Below, piece by piece: positions 1 through 9,109 of a stretch of 64,000 nucleotides of DNA (within the stretch, counting starts at the first letter, position 1; each line of letters starts with the position of its first letter). The notes below the pieces were generated by a model. The model did not search any database. It was not told the origin of the DNA and worked only from the letters and a program-made list of their open reading frames with translations. A program made the translations under genes and the position numbers. The stretch spans positions 62,001 to 126,000 of the forward strand of contig NZ_FORS01000002.1 of NCBI RefSeq assembly GCF_900114065.1. Reading direction: 5' to 3'. Source of the DNA: Stutzerimonas kunmingensis (GTDB lineage: Bacteria; Pseudomonadota; Gammaproteobacteria; Pseudomonadales; Pseudomonadaceae).

Positions 1-480
1 CTTCATTGCCCGGACCGGCTCGGCAGTCTGCGGCGCCAGGGTGATGACCGCCAGTTCGGCGCGGCCATGCAGCACTTCGTCGTAGGCGACTTCCGAGTCG
101 AGAAAACGAATATCCAGGCTGACCTGCGGATAAGCGCGGGTGAACGCGCGTAGCAAGGGCGGCAGGCGATGCAGGCCGATGTGATGGCTGGTCGCCAGGC
201 TCAGCCGGCCGCCAATGTCGCCGTTGAGGTTGGTCAAGGCGCGGCGGGTGTCGTCCAGTACATTCAAAATCTGATAGGCCCGCGGCAGCAGGGCTCTTCC
301 TGCCTCGGTCAGGCCAATCTCGCGGCCGAGCCGGTCGAACAGGCGCACGTCCAGCTGCGATTCCAATGCGGCGATGCGTTTGCTGACTGCAGGCTGGGTC
401 AGATGCAGGCGCTCCGCGGCCAAGGAAAAGCTGCCCGTTTCCGCGATGGCGATAAAGGCATTGAGGTTGGCCAGGTCCAT
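1..480 (-). CDS. LysR-family transcriptional regulator, 3' end cut by window
   Basis: The reading frame starts at an ATG whose complement is 478-480 and runs off the left edge, so only about 160 N-terminal residues are present. The start, MDLANLNAFIAIAETGSFS, and the following LTQPAVSKRIAALESQL are a typical LysR winged helix-turn-helix (residues 1-60). The beginning of the effector domain follows (GGRLSLATSHHIGLHRLPPL). The gene is divergent from leuC with 153 bp between the starts, and that gap holds a T-N11-A dyad (509-523). A LysR gene sits at the same place beside leuC in P. aeruginosa as I recall it. Control of leuCD is inferred from the arrangement, and the ligand is unknown. Confidence 0.9.
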   Translation of the reverse strand, partial: MDLANLNAFIAIAETGSFSLAAERLHLTQPAVSKRIAALESQLDVRLFDRLGREIGLTEAGRALLPRAYQILNVLDDTRRALTNLNGDIGGRLSLATSHHIGLHRLPPLLRAFTRAYPQVSLDIRFLDSEVAYDEVLHGRAELAVITLAPQTAEPVRAMK

Positions 481-508
481 GAACGATCTCTATCCGGTGA
501 TGATTCGG

Positions 509-523
509 ATTCCTGTAGGGAAT
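509..523. promoter_or_regulatory. Candidate LysR-type operator (T-N11-A dyad)
   Basis: ATTCC-TGTAG-GGAAT is a perfect 5-bp inverted repeat with a 5-bp centre. It contains a T and an A separated by 11 bases (510 and 522), the usual LysR-type binding pattern. It lies between the divergent LysR gene and leuC. Assigning it to the neighbouring regulator is inference. Confidence 0.45.
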
Positions 524-633
524 GCTTGGGATGAAAAATATGAATTTGAGTAATTGAATGCAAGTCCCTAGCATCGTCCCCATAAGCGCAAGGGCTATTC
601 GCCCCGCATAGAAAGCAGATGAGGAAAAGTCCG

Positions 634-2061
634 ATGGCCTGCAAGACGCTCTACGACAAGCTCTGGGAAATGCACGAGGTGAAACGTCGCGACGATGGTT
701 CGTCGCTGATCTACATCGACCGCCACATCCTGCATGAAGTGACTTCGCCACAAGCGTTCGAAGGTCTGCGTCTGGCCAATCGCAAGCCATGGCGTATCGA
801 CGCCAATATCGCCACGCCGGACCACAACGTGCCGACCACCAAGGGCGAGCGTCAGGGCGGCCTGGAAGCCATCGCCGACGAGGTCTCGCGCATCCAGGTG
901 CAGACGCTGGACGAGAACTGCGATGACTTCGGCATCCTCGAATTCAAGATGAACGACGTGCGTCAGGGCATCGTCCACGTCATCGGCCCGGAGCAGGGCG
1001 CGACACTGCCCGGCATGACCGTGGTTTGCGGTGATTCGCATACCTCCACCCACGGCGCCTTCGGCGCGCTGGCCCACGGCATCGGCACCTCCGAGGTCGA
1101 GCATGTGCTCGCCACCCAGTGCCTGGTCGCCAAGAAGATGAAGAACATGCAGGTGCGCGTCGAAGGCAAGTTGCCGTTCGGCGTCACCGCGAAGGACATC
1201 GTGCTGGCGGTGATCGGCAAGATCGGCACCGCTGGCGGTAACGGCCATGCCCTGGAATTCGCCGGCAGCGCGATTCGCGATCTGTCCATGGAAGGGCGCA
1301 TGACCATCTGCAACATGTCCATCGAAGCCGGTGCCCGCGTAGGCATGGTGGCGGTGGATGAAAAGACCATCGCCTACGTCGAAGGGCGTCCGTTCGCGCC
1401 GAAGGGCGACGACTGGGACAAGGCGGTCGAGCTGTGGAAAGGCCTGGTCTCCGATGTCGACGCGGTGTTCGACACCGTCGTCGAGCTCAAGGCCGAGGAC
1501 ATCAAGCCGCAGGTCAGCTGGGGCACTTCGCCGGAAATGGTGCTGGCTGTCGATCAGAGCGTGCCGGACCCCGCCGCCGAAGCCGACCCGGTCAAGCGCG
1601 ATTCCATCGTTCGTGCGCTGAAGTACATGGGCCTGGCGGCCAACCAGCCGATCACCGATATCAAGCTGGATCGCGTGTTCATTGGTTCCTGCACCAACTC
1701 GCGGATCGAGGACCTGCGTGCCGCGGCTGAGGTCGCCAAAGGGCGCAAGGTGGCGGCGAACGTCAAGCAGGCCATGGTGGTGCCGGGCTCCGGCCTGGTG
1801 AAGCAGCAGGCCGAGGCTGAAGGGTTGGACAAGATCTTCGTCGAGGCTGGCTTCGAGTGGCGCGAACCGGGCTGCTCCATGTGCCTGGCGATGAACCCGG
1901 ACAAGCTGGGCAGCGGCGAGCATTGCGCCTCGACTTCCAACCGCAACTTCGAGGGGCGTCAGGGCGCTGGTGGCCGCACACACCTGGTCAGCCCGGCCAT
2001 GGCGGCCGCTGCGGCGGTAACCGGCCATTTCATCGATGTACGCGAACTGGTCCAGGCCTGA
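634..2061 (+). CDS. leuC: 3-isopropylmalate dehydratase large subunit
   Basis: LeuC is the [4Fe-4S] aconitase-family large subunit. With LeuD it isomerises 2-isopropylmalate to 3-isopropylmalate in leucine synthesis, in the cytoplasm. The protein is 475 residues, close to the usual 470-475. Visible motifs are [16 protein letters not shown] near residue 130, the cluster cysteine in [14 protein letters not shown] near 350, and the paired cluster cysteines in [15 protein letters not shown] near 415. I chose ATG 634 because it gives the familiar [16 protein letters not shown] start and follows GAGGAAAA at 621-628; an in-frame ATG at 619 would remove that ribosome-binding site. leuD follows after 11 bp, so they are one operon. 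Confidence 0.97.
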   Translation: MACKTLYDKLWEMHEVKRRDDGSSLIYIDRHILHEVTSPQAFEGLRLANRKPWRIDANIATPDHNVPTTKGERQGGLEAIADEVSRIQVQTLDENCDDFGILEFKMNDVRQGIVHVIGPEQGATLPGMTVVCGDSHTSTHGAFGALAHGIGTSEVEHVLATQCLVAKKMKNMQVRVEGKLPFGVTAKDIVLAVIGKIGTAGGNGHALEFAGSAIRDLSMEGRMTICNMSIEAGARVGMVAVDEKTIAYVEGRPFAPKGDDWDKAVELWKGLVSDVDAVFDTVVELKAEDIKPQVSWGTSPEMVLAVDQSVPDPAAEADPVKRDSIVRALKYMGLAANQPITDIKLDRVFIGSCTNSRIEDLRAAAEVAKGRKVAANVKQAMVVPGSGLVKQQAEAEGLDKIFVEAGFEWREPGCSMCLAMNPDKLGSGEHCASTSNRNFEGRQGAGGRTHLVSPAMAAAAAVTGHFIDVRELVQA

Positions 2062-2072
2062 GGAGATAACGG

Positions 2073-2720
2073 ATGAAAGCCTTTACCCAACACACCGGCC
2101 TGGTCTGTCCGCTGGATCGTGCCAACGTCGATACCGATCAGATCATTCCGAAGCAGTTTCTCAAGTCCATCAAGCGCACCGGCTTTGGCCCTAATCTGTT
2201 CGATGAGTGGCGCTACCTGGACGTCGGTCAGCCGAATCAGGATTGCTCGCAGCGTCCGGTGAACAAGGACTTCGTGCTGAACTTCCCGCGCTACCAGGGC
2301 GCCAGCGTGCTGCTGGCGCGTGAGAACTTCGGCTGCGGCTCCTCCCGCGAGCACGCGCCGTGGGCCCTGGAGGAGTACGGTTTCCGTACGATCATCGCGC
2401 CGAGCTTTGCCGACATTTTCTACAACAACAGCTTCAAGAACGGCCTGCTGCCGATCGTGCTGAAGGAAGAGGAAGTCGATGAGCTGTTCGCACAGGCCGA
2501 AGCCAACGAAGGCTACCAGCTGACCGTGGACCTCGCTGCGCAGGTCGTGACACGCCCGGACGGCAAGCAGTACGACTTTGAAGTCGATGCCTTCCGCAAG
2601 CACTGCCTGCTCAACGGCCTCGACGATATCGGCCTGACGCTGCAAGACGCGGACGCGATCAAGGCGTTCGAGACCCGTCACCAGCAGAGCCAGCCATGGC
2701 TGTTCGGCGCCATCAAGTGA
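2073..2720 (+). CDS. leuD: 3-isopropylmalate dehydratase small subunit
   Basis: This is the swivelling-domain partner of LeuC in the isopropylmalate isomerase heterodimer. The 215-residue length is normal. Family features are [19 protein letters not shown] near residue 15 and the substrate-loop region [18 protein letters not shown] near 85-100. An AGGAG ribosome-binding site at 2060-2064 overlaps the leuC stop, consistent with coupled translation of equal subunits. leuB follows after a 96-bp gap with repeated stem arms. In PAO1, as I recall, another gene (PA3119) lies between leuD and leuB; it is absent here. Confidence 0.97.
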   Translation: MKAFTQHTGLVCPLDRANVDTDQIIPKQFLKSIKRTGFGPNLFDEWRYLDVGQPNQDCSQRPVNKDFVLNFPRYQGASVLLARENFGCGSSREHAPWALEEYGFRTIIAPSFADIFYNNSFKNGLLPIVLKEEEVDELFAQAEANEGYQLTVDLAAQVVTRPDGKQYDFEVDAFRKHCLLNGLDDIGLTLQDADAIKAFETRHQQSQPWLFGAIK

Positions 2721-2732
2721 GATAAGGGCAGG

Positions 2733-2777
2733 GTGGATGATGCGTCATCCATCCACTTGCAGGGTTTCGGTGGATGA
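2733..2777 (+). repeat. Three complementary arms in the leuD-leuB spacer
   Basis: GTGGATGA occurs at 2733-2740 and again at 2770-2777. TCATCCATCCAC lies between at 2745-2756 and can pair with either copy (a stem of 7-8 bp with loop TGCG, or a longer-loop stem with the second copy). No T-run follows either form. It may be an mRNA processing or stability element, or the remains of a repeat. The function is unknown. Confidence 0.4.
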
Positions 2778-2816
2778 ACACAACGGCGTCCACCCAAGTG
2801 AAAATCGAGGAATGTG

Positions 2817-3899
2817 ATGAGTAAACAGATTCTGGTTCTGCCCGGTGATGGTATCGGTCCGGAGATCATGGCCGAGGCGGTCAAGGTTCTGCAGCTGGCC
2901 AATGACAAGTTCCAGCTGGACTTCGAGCTGAGCTATGACGAGTTGGGTGGCGCAGCGGTCGACAAATATGGCGTGCCGCTGGCCGACGAAACCCTTGCGC
3001 GTGCACGTGCTGCCGATGCCATTCTGCTTGGCGCGGTGGGAGGCCCGAAGTGGGACAAGATCGATCCAGCCATTCGTCCCGAGCGCGGTCTGCTGAAGAT
3101 TCGCGCCGAGCTGGGGCTGTTCGGTAACCTGCGTCCGGCACTGCTCTACCCGCAACTGGCCGATGCGTCGTCGCTGAAGCCTGAGATCGTGGCCGGTCTG
3201 GATATCCTCATCGTTCGCGAGTTGACCGGCGGCATCTATTTCGGCAAGCCGCGCGAAAACAAGGTGCTGGAGAACGGTGAGCGCATGGCGTACGACACGC
3301 TGCCGTACAGTGAAAGCGAAATCCGTCGCATCGCCAAGGTCGGCTTCGACATGGCGATGGTGCGCAACAAGAAGCTCTGTTCGGTGGACAAGGCCAACGT
3401 GCTGGCGTCCAGTCAGCTGTGGCGTGCTGTGGTCGAGGAAGTGGCCAAGGACTATCCCGAGATCGAGCTGAGCCACATGTACGTCGACAATGCGGCAATG
3501 CAGCTGGTGCGCGCACCGAAGCAGTTCGACGTGATCGTCACCGACAACATGTTTGGCGACATCCTCTCCGACGAGGCATCGATGCTGACCGGCTCCATTG
3601 GCATGCTGCCGTCCGCCTCGCTGGATGCGGGCAACAAGGGCATGTACGAGCCATGCCACGGTTCAGCGCCAGATATCGCTGGCCAGGGCATCGCCAATCC
3701 GTTGGCGACCATCCTGTCCGTTTCGATGATGCTGCGTTACAGCTTCAATCAGGTAGCGGCAGCCGATGCCATCGAGCAGGCGGTGAGTGATGTGCTCGAT
3801 CAGGGCCTGCGTACCGGTGATATCTGGTCGGAAGGCTGTACCAAGGTCGGTACTCAGGCGATGGGCGATGCAGTAGTCGCGGCCCTCGCGAAGTTGTAA
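2817..3899 (+). CDS. leuB: 3-isopropylmalate dehydrogenase
   Basis: LeuB oxidatively decarboxylates 3-isopropylmalate to 2-ketoisocaproate using NAD+. The 360-residue protein begins with [18 protein letters not shown]. It carries [13 protein letters not shown] (substrate-binding Arg and Thr region, near 135), the catalytic lysine/tyrosine region and [20 protein letters not shown] (metal-binding aspartates, near 245), followed by [18 protein letters not shown]. The upstream GTG at 2814 is in frame, but ATG 2817 sits 6 bases after GAGG (2807-2810) and is preferred. An intrinsic terminator follows the stop, so asd probably has its own promoter. Confidence 0.97.
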   Translation: MSKQILVLPGDGIGPEIMAEAVKVLQLANDKFQLDFELSYDELGGAAVDKYGVPLADETLARARAADAILLGAVGGPKWDKIDPAIRPERGLLKIRAELGLFGNLRPALLYPQLADASSLKPEIVAGLDILIVRELTGGIYFGKPRENKVLENGERMAYDTLPYSESEIRRIAKVGFDMAMVRNKKLCSVDKANVLASSQLWRAVVEEVAKDYPEIELSHMYVDNAAMQLVRAPKQFDVIVTDNMFGDILSDEASMLTGSIGMLPSASLDAGNKGMYEPCHGSAPDIAGQGIANPLATILSVSMMLRYSFNQVAAADAIEQAVSDVLDQGLRTGDIWSEGCTKVGTQAMGDAVVAALAKL

Positions 3900-3904
3900 T
3901 CTTC

Positions 3905-3936
3905 TGGCCCGCCTTAATCTGCGCGGGCCACTTTTT
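3905..3936 (+). terminator. Intrinsic terminator after leuB
   Basis: The 8-bp stem TGGCCCGC/GCGGGCCA (3905-3912 with 3923-3930) closes a 10-base loop and is followed by C and five T residues (3932-3936). It separates leuB from asd. Confidence 0.75.
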
Positions 3937-3953
3937 CTATAGGTGTAGTTGCG

Positions 3954-5066
3954 ATGAAACGTGTAGGTCTGATCGGTTGGCGCGGTATGGTCGGTTCCGT
4001 GCTCATGCAGCGGATGCTGGAAGAGCGGGATTTCGACCTGATCGAGCCTGTGTTCTTCACCACTTCCAATGTCGGCGGCCAGGGCCCCGATATTGGCAAG
4101 GAAACCGCTGCGCTGAAGGACGCCTACAGCATCGACGAGCTGAAAGGCCTCGACGTGATCCTGACCTGCCAGGGTGGCGACTACACCAATGAAGTCTTCC
4201 CGAAGCTGCGTGAAGCCGGCTGGCAGGGCTACTGGATCGACGCAGCGTCCTCGCTGCGTATGCAGGACGATGCGGTGATCGTGCTCGATCCGGTGAACCG
4301 TCGCGTGATCGACCAGCAACTGGATGCCGGCACCAAGAACTACATCGGCGGCAACTGCACCGTCAGCCTGGCGCTGATGGGCCTTGGCGGTCTGTTCGAA
4401 GCCGGTCTGGTCGAGTGGATGAGCGCGATGACCTATCAGGCAGCCTCCGGCGCCGGCGCGCAGAACATGCGCGAACTGATCAAGCAGATGGGTGCAATCA
4501 ATGCGGCCGTGGCCGATGACCTGGCCAATCCCGCCAGCGCGATCCTGGATATCGACCGTAAGGTGGCTGAAACCCAGCGCAACGAAGCATTCCCGGTCGA
4601 CAATTTCGGCGTGCCGCTGGCCGGCAGCCTGATTCCTTACATCGACAAGGAGTTGCCGAATGGACAGAGCCGCGAAGAGTGGAAGGCGCAGGCTGAGACC
4701 AACAAGATCCTTGGTCGATTCAAGAGTCCGATCCCGGTTGACGGCATCTGCGTGCGCGTGGGTGCCATGCGCTGCCACAGCCAGGCGCTGACCATCAAGC
4801 TGAACAAGGATGTGCCGATCTCCGATATCGAAGGGCTGATCAGCCAGCACAATCCCTGGGTCAAGCTGGTGCCGAATCATCGTGATGCCAGCATGCAGGA
4901 GCTGAGTCCGGCCGCAGTCACCGGAACGCTAAGCGTGCCGGTCGGCCGTCTGCGCAAGCTCAACATGGGGTCGCACTACCTGGGCGCGTTCACCGTGGGC
5001 GACCAGCTGCTGTGGGGCGCCGCGGAGCCGCTGCGGCGCATGTTGCGTATCCTGCTGGAGCGTTGA
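3954..5066 (+). CDS. asd: Aspartate-semialdehyde dehydrogenase
   Basis: Asd reduces aspartyl phosphate to aspartate semialdehyde with NADPH, the branch point to lysine, threonine, methionine and diaminopimelate. The 370-residue protein has the Rossmann start [18 protein letters not shown], the catalytic cysteine in [18 protein letters not shown] near residue 135, and the conserved [17 protein letters not shown]. The length and motifs match the Gram-negative type of about 370 residues. It starts after an AGGTG-like site and lies between two intrinsic terminators, so it is probably transcribed alone. Confidence 0.97.
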   Translation: MKRVGLIGWRGMVGSVLMQRMLEERDFDLIEPVFFTTSNVGGQGPDIGKETAALKDAYSIDELKGLDVILTCQGGDYTNEVFPKLREAGWQGYWIDAASSLRMQDDAVIVLDPVNRRVIDQQLDAGTKNYIGGNCTVSLALMGLGGLFEAGLVEWMSAMTYQAASGAGAQNMRELIKQMGAINAAVADDLANPASAILDIDRKVAETQRNEAFPVDNFGVPLAGSLIPYIDKELPNGQSREEWKAQAETNKILGRFKSPIPVDGICVRVGAMRCHSQALTIKLNKDVPISDIEGLISQHNPWVKLVPNHRDASMQELSPAAVTGTLSVPVGRLRKLNMGSHYLGAFTVGDQLLWGAAEPLRRMLRILLER

Positions 5067-5088
5067 TGCGCTCTCGATGAAGTGCCAG

Positions 5089-5119
5089 ACGCCGCGACTT
5101 GTTCGCGGCGTTTTCGTTT
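5089..5119 (+). terminator. Intrinsic terminator after asd
   Basis: A 9-bp perfect stem ACGCCGCGA/TCGCGGCGT (5089-5097 with 5103-5111) has a CTTGT loop and runs into a T-rich tail (TTTTCGTTT). Confidence 0.8.
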
Positions 5120-5201
5120 ATGCGATGTGCCGCTCGGCGGCGCTGGTTGCAGTGGTCTGCCATTTCGCTACAGTGCCGGTCCTTAGTGCGTGGAGGTGAC
5201 G

Positions 5202-6212
5202 ATGGCCACAGGTGTCGGTGTTGCGGTCGTAGGTGCGGTCAGCCTGGTAGGCGAAGCGCTTGTCGAGGTGCTCGAGGAGCGTGCGTTTCCCGTTTCAGAG
5301 TTGCATCTGTTGGACGACAGCGAGGGTGCCGGGCACACGGTGCCGTTCAAGGGAAGGAATTTGCGTGTTGGCGAGGCGGATCGCTTCGACTTCAATCGGG
5401 CGCAGCTGGTGTTTCTGGTCGGTGCTTCGGAATTGGTGAGCGAGTGTCACGTCAAGGCAGTAGCGGCAGGCTGCCGAATCGTCGATCTGTCAGGCACGAT
5501 TCCCGTCAAGCAGCAGCTGTGCGTGGTGCCAGAGGTTAACGGTGTGCTGCTCGATTCGTTGCCCGAGCGGCACGCCGTTGCCAGTCCACTGCCTGAAGCG
5601 GTCGTCCTGGCCATTGCATTGAAGCCGATCCGGCAACAGCTGGATTTGCATCGCGTGACTGTTACGGCCTGTCTGCCAGTGTCCAGCCGTGGCTCGGCAG
5701 GTGTGAAGGAGCTTGCCCGGCAGACATCTGAATTGCTCAATGCGCGACCTTTGGAGCCCCGAATATTCGGCCGGCAGATGGCTTTCAATATGCTCGCACA
5801 AGCCGAGGCGGTCGACGCGCAAGGATATGGAGCGCAGGAACGGCGTCTGGTTGAAGAGCTTCGTCAGCTCCTGGATATGCCTGAACTCGCCGTCTCTGTT
5901 ACGTTCGTTCAAGCTCCGGTGTTCTTCGGAGAGAGCCTCATCGTCTCGTTGCAGGGTGGCGTCGAGGCCGATATGCCAGCGCTGTCTGCGGCTCTCGACG
6001 CGGCGCAAGGGGTTGAGCTGGTGGAGTCGGACGACTATCCGACAGCGGTTGGTGACGCAGTCGGGCAGGAAGCGATCTATGTTGGAAGACTTCGCAGAGG
6101 CATCTGTGATCCATGGGAAGTCAATTTGTGGATTGTGTCTGATAACGTGCGAAAAGGCGCGGCACTAAACGCTGTGCAGTCTGGTGAGTTGTTGATAAAA
6201 GACTATCTGTAA
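5202..6212 (+). CDS. Asd-like paralogue (USG-1 type), predicted catalytically dead
   Basis: The 336-residue protein has the semialdehyde dehydrogenase fold: Rossmann start GVAVVGAVSLVGEALVEVLE, then a dimerisation domain with LALKPI-like and FGRQMAFNML segments. Where functional class-2 Asd enzymes have SPNCST with the catalytic cysteine, this protein reads SPLPEAVVLAIALKPI, so the cysteine is absent. The normal SGAG motif is degenerate (VSSRGSAGV). A homologue lies between asd and fimV in P. aeruginosa (PA3116, from memory). ATG 5202 has GGAGG at 5192-5196; an in-frame GTG at 5190 is less likely. The role is unknown; loss of activity is inferred from the missing cysteine. Confidence 0.85.
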   Translation: MATGVGVAVVGAVSLVGEALVEVLEERAFPVSELHLLDDSEGAGHTVPFKGRNLRVGEADRFDFNRAQLVFLVGASELVSECHVKAVAAGCRIVDLSGTIPVKQQLCVVPEVNGVLLDSLPERHAVASPLPEAVVLAIALKPIRQQLDLHRVTVTACLPVSSRGSAGVKELARQTSELLNARPLEPRIFGRQMAFNMLAQAEAVDAQGYGAQERRLVEELRQLLDMPELAVSVTFVQAPVFFGESLIVSLQGGVEADMPALSAALDAAQGVELVESDDYPTAVGDAVGQEAIYVGRLRRGICDPWEVNLWIVSDNVRKGAALNAVQSGELLIKDYL

Positions 6213-6356
6213 AAGATACTTACTGGTAATTCGAAGAATATTTCTAGCCGATGCGCTGAACGGCTTATCGCTGATGGGGAGCCACCGCCAGGTGGCGCGG
6301 GCAGTGACATAAGACCCTCTCGTAGTTCGAGAAAAAGATAAACAAGGGATTAAATA

Positions 6357-9107
6357 ATGGTTCGGGTTCGCAATCTGGTGCTGGCAATCGCGGCTGCTAC
6401 CGCGCTGACTACAGAAATGGCCCACGCGCTTGGGTTGGGAGAGGTCACGCTTCAGTCGTCATTGAATCAACCGCTGATCGCGGAAATCGAGCTGCTGGAT
6501 GCAAACAGCCTGGCGCCCGGGGAGGTGATCCCGGTATTGGCCTCGCTCGAAGAATTCAATCGCGCCGGTATTGATCGCCAGTACTTTCTGACGGACCTGA
6601 AATTCACTCCAGTACTGCGTCCGAACGGAAAGAGCGTCATTCAGGTTTCGTCCAGCAAGCCGGTACGCGAACCCTATCTCAATTTTCTCGTAGAGGTGCT
6701 CTGGCCCAGTGGGCGCCTGCTCCGTGAGTACACCCTGCTGCTCGATCCGCCACTCTATTCGCCGGAAACCGCAGCGGCCGCAGCACCGCAGTTGCCCATT
6801 TCCGCTCCGTCTCGGGCCGTAGAGCCCGTGCGTACTGCTCCAGCTCGTCCGTCTACAACGCGCTCGACCCCAGTTCAGCCAGTAAGTGCCCCGCAGAGCG
6901 GTGGTAGCGAATACAAGACTTCCGCGCGCGATACTCTCTGGGAGATCGCGGAGCGCAATCGTCGCAATGGAACGGTTCATCAGGCGATGCTGGCGATTCA
7001 GGACCTCAATCCTGATGCTTTCATCGGCGGCAATATCAACCGGATGAAGAGCGGGCAGGTACTTCGTCTGCCGGATGCCGAGCAGATATCGACTCGCTCT
7101 CAGGCCGAAGCGATCGCTCAGGTCGCGGAGCAGAACGCGGCATGGCGTCAGGGTAGTGGTGGCGCGGTTGCAGGCGCTCGCCAGCTGGACGCGACCCGTC
7201 GTACTGAAGCTGGAGCAGCACCGTCGCGTAGCGAGTCTCGTGACAGCCTCCGCCTGGTGGCGGCTGATGCAGGCAAGGAAACTGCCGGCTCCGACACCGG
7301 GTCCGCCGAAGGCGGCCAGGCCTTGCGTGACAAGCTGGCGGTAACCCAGGAGAGTCTGGACTCCAGCCGTCGTGAGAACGACGACCTCAAGGATCGTCTG
7401 AATGATCTCCAGGGGCAGCTGGAAAAGCTGCAACGGCTTATGCAGCTCAAGGATGACCAGCTTGCCAAGCTGCAGGCCCAGGTCGGTGCCGAAGGCCAGG
7501 CCCCGGCGCTGGACGCCAACGCCAGCCAGCCTGCTGCCGCAAAAACAGAGCCCCAGGCAGCTGAAGGTAGCACGCAAGAGCCGGCCCGCGTTGACGGTGA
7601 CACCCAGGCTGATTCTGCTGTTGATACCCGGCAGGAACCTGCTCCAGTCGTAGCTCCGGCACCGGCCGAGCAGTCTGCGGCGTCCAAGCCTGCTGCAAAG
7701 CCAGCCAGTCCAGCGAAACCGGTCGCACCTGTTGTTGAGCCTGAGCCCAAGAGTCTGATTGACGATCTGCTGTCCAACACTTTGCTGCTCGGTGTCGTCG
7801 GCGGTAGTGCCCTGTTGCTGTTACTGCTGGGTCTGATGGCTCTTTCGCGCCGCAATGCGATGAAAGAAGCGGAGCTGCACGAAAGTCTGATGGCGGATGA
7901 CACGGTCGACGATCTGCGAGTGGAATCGCCAGCGTACGTTGATTTGGGACAGGAGCATCAACTTGAACCGACTTCCTTCCATGCCGACGCTCCGGCTGCG
8001 TCGGATGAGCTGACTTCCACTACAGGTGATGCATTGGCCGAGGCGGACATCTACATCGCTTACGGCCGCTTCAATCAGGCTGCAGAACTGCTACAAAACG
8101 CCCTTAATGACGAGCCTCAGCGGAGCGATCTGCGGCTGAAGCTGATGGAAGTGTATGCGGAGCTTGGCAATCGCGATGGCTTCGCCCGTGAAGAAGCTGA
8201 GCTACGTGAAATCGGCGGCGCTACCACCGAAGTCGAGCAGCTGAAGTACAAGTATCCCGCCATGGCCGCGGCGATCGGCGGCTCGGCAGCTGTCGCCGCC
8301 ACTCATATGGACATGGACAGCCTCGACCTTGATGATCTGCAGTTCGACGAGCCGACCGCGCCGGCGGCAGGGCAAGATCTGGACGATGCATTCGACCTCA
8401 GCCTGGATGACCTGGACATCGATCTGAACGAGGAGCGTCCGGCTGCACCTGCGCACGACTCTTTGGATTTCGACGACCTGACGCTGGATGAGCCGGTTAC
8501 CGAGCGTGAGGCCTCGCCTGCAGCCAGCGATTTCTCCTTCGATCTCGCAGAAGATAAGTCTGCGCAAGAGGCCGAGCAGGACGATCTTTCCGATTTCTCG
8601 TTCGATCTGGACAGCGACAAAGGAACGGAGCAAGCCCCCACAGAGTTTTCGCTCAATCTCGACGAGGTGCCGGTTGAAGGTCCTGCCGCGTTTGAAAGTG
8701 ATGATCTCGATTTCGAACTGTCGGAGTCTGTAGCGAATCCGAGCGACGATTTGCCCGAAGGGTTCGATATTTCGCTGGATGAGCCCGAGTTTGAGGCGCA
8801 ACCGGAAACCTTTGCCGACAAGCTGAACGAGGTGGAGGCTGATCTGGATGATCTGTCCAAGGAACTGGAGGGGCCGGCCACTGCTCCTGCTGACAACTTG
8901 GCTACGACTGACGCCGACGGCGGTGGGGAGGACGACTTCGATTTCTTCTCCGACACCGACGAAACTACCACCAAGCTGGATCTCGCCAGAGCCTATATCG
9001 ACATGGGCGACGCTGAAGGTGCACGCGACATCCTGGATGAAGTGATTTCCGAGGGTAGCGATGTCCAGCAGCAAGAGGCGCGAGAGATGCTCGCCAAACT
9101 AGCCTGA
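6357..9107 (+). CDS. fimV: FimV, LysM-domain inner-membrane polar hub protein
   Basis: FimV supports type IV pilus assembly, twitching motility and polar organisation. The 916-residue layout is diagnostic. There is a signal peptide ending near AHA (residue 24) and a FimV N-terminal domain (GLGEVTLQSSLNQPLIAEIE onward, about 25-145). A LysM domain (DTLWEIAERNRRNGTVHQAM to SGQVLRLP) spans about 190-240, with a coiled coil near 330-370. One transmembrane helix (LLLGVVGGSALLLLLLGLMA) lies near 475-495. A long, very acidic Asp/Leu-rich cytoplasmic region ends in the TPR-like FimV C-terminal motif (KLDLARAYIDMGDAEGARDI). The 144-bp leader carries a short stem (GCCACC/GGTGGC, 6281-6296) without a T-run. 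truA follows after 2 bp. Confidence 0.95.
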   Translation: MVRVRNLVLAIAAATALTTEMAHALGLGEVTLQSSLNQPLIAEIELLDANSLAPGEVIPVLASLEEFNRAGIDRQYFLTDLKFTPVLRPNGKSVIQVSSSKPVREPYLNFLVEVLWPSGRLLREYTLLLDPPLYSPETAAAAAPQLPISAPSRAVEPVRTAPARPSTTRSTPVQPVSAPQSGGSEYKTSARDTLWEIAERNRRNGTVHQAMLAIQDLNPDAFIGGNINRMKSGQVLRLPDAEQISTRSQAEAIAQVAEQNAAWRQGSGGAVAGARQLDATRRTEAGAAPSRSESRDSLRLVAADAGKETAGSDTGSAEGGQALRDKLAVTQESLDSSRRENDDLKDRLNDLQGQLEKLQRLMQLKDDQLAKLQAQVGAEGQAPALDANASQPAAAKTEPQAAEGSTQEPARVDGDTQADSAVDTRQEPAPVVAPAPAEQSAASKPAAKPASPAKPVAPVVEPEPKSLIDDLLSNTLLLGVVGGSALLLLLLGLMALSRRNAMKEAELHESLMADDTVDDLRVESPAYVDLGQEHQLEPTSFHADAPAASDELTSTTGDALAEADIYIAYGRFNQAAELLQNALNDEPQRSDLRLKLMEVYAELGNRDGFAREEAELREIGGATTEVEQLKYKYPAMAAAIGGSAAVAATHMDMDSLDLDDLQFDEPTAPAAGQDLDDAFDLSLDDLDIDLNEERPAAPAHDSLDFDDLTLDEPVTEREASPAASDFSFDLAEDKSAQEAEQDDLSDFSFDLDSDKGTEQAPTEFSLNLDEVPVEGPAAFESDDLDFELSESVANPSDDLPEGFDISLDEPEFEAQPETFADKLNEVEADLDDLSKELEGPATAPADNLATTDADGGGEDDFDFFSDTDETTTKLDLARAYIDMGDAEGARDILDEVISEGSDVQQQEAREMLAKLA

Positions 9108-9109
9108 TC

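Noticed and set aside
595..2028. A 477-codon - strand frame opposite leuC
   Set aside because: It is a shadow of leuC with no recognisable domain; LeuC on the + strand is unambiguous.
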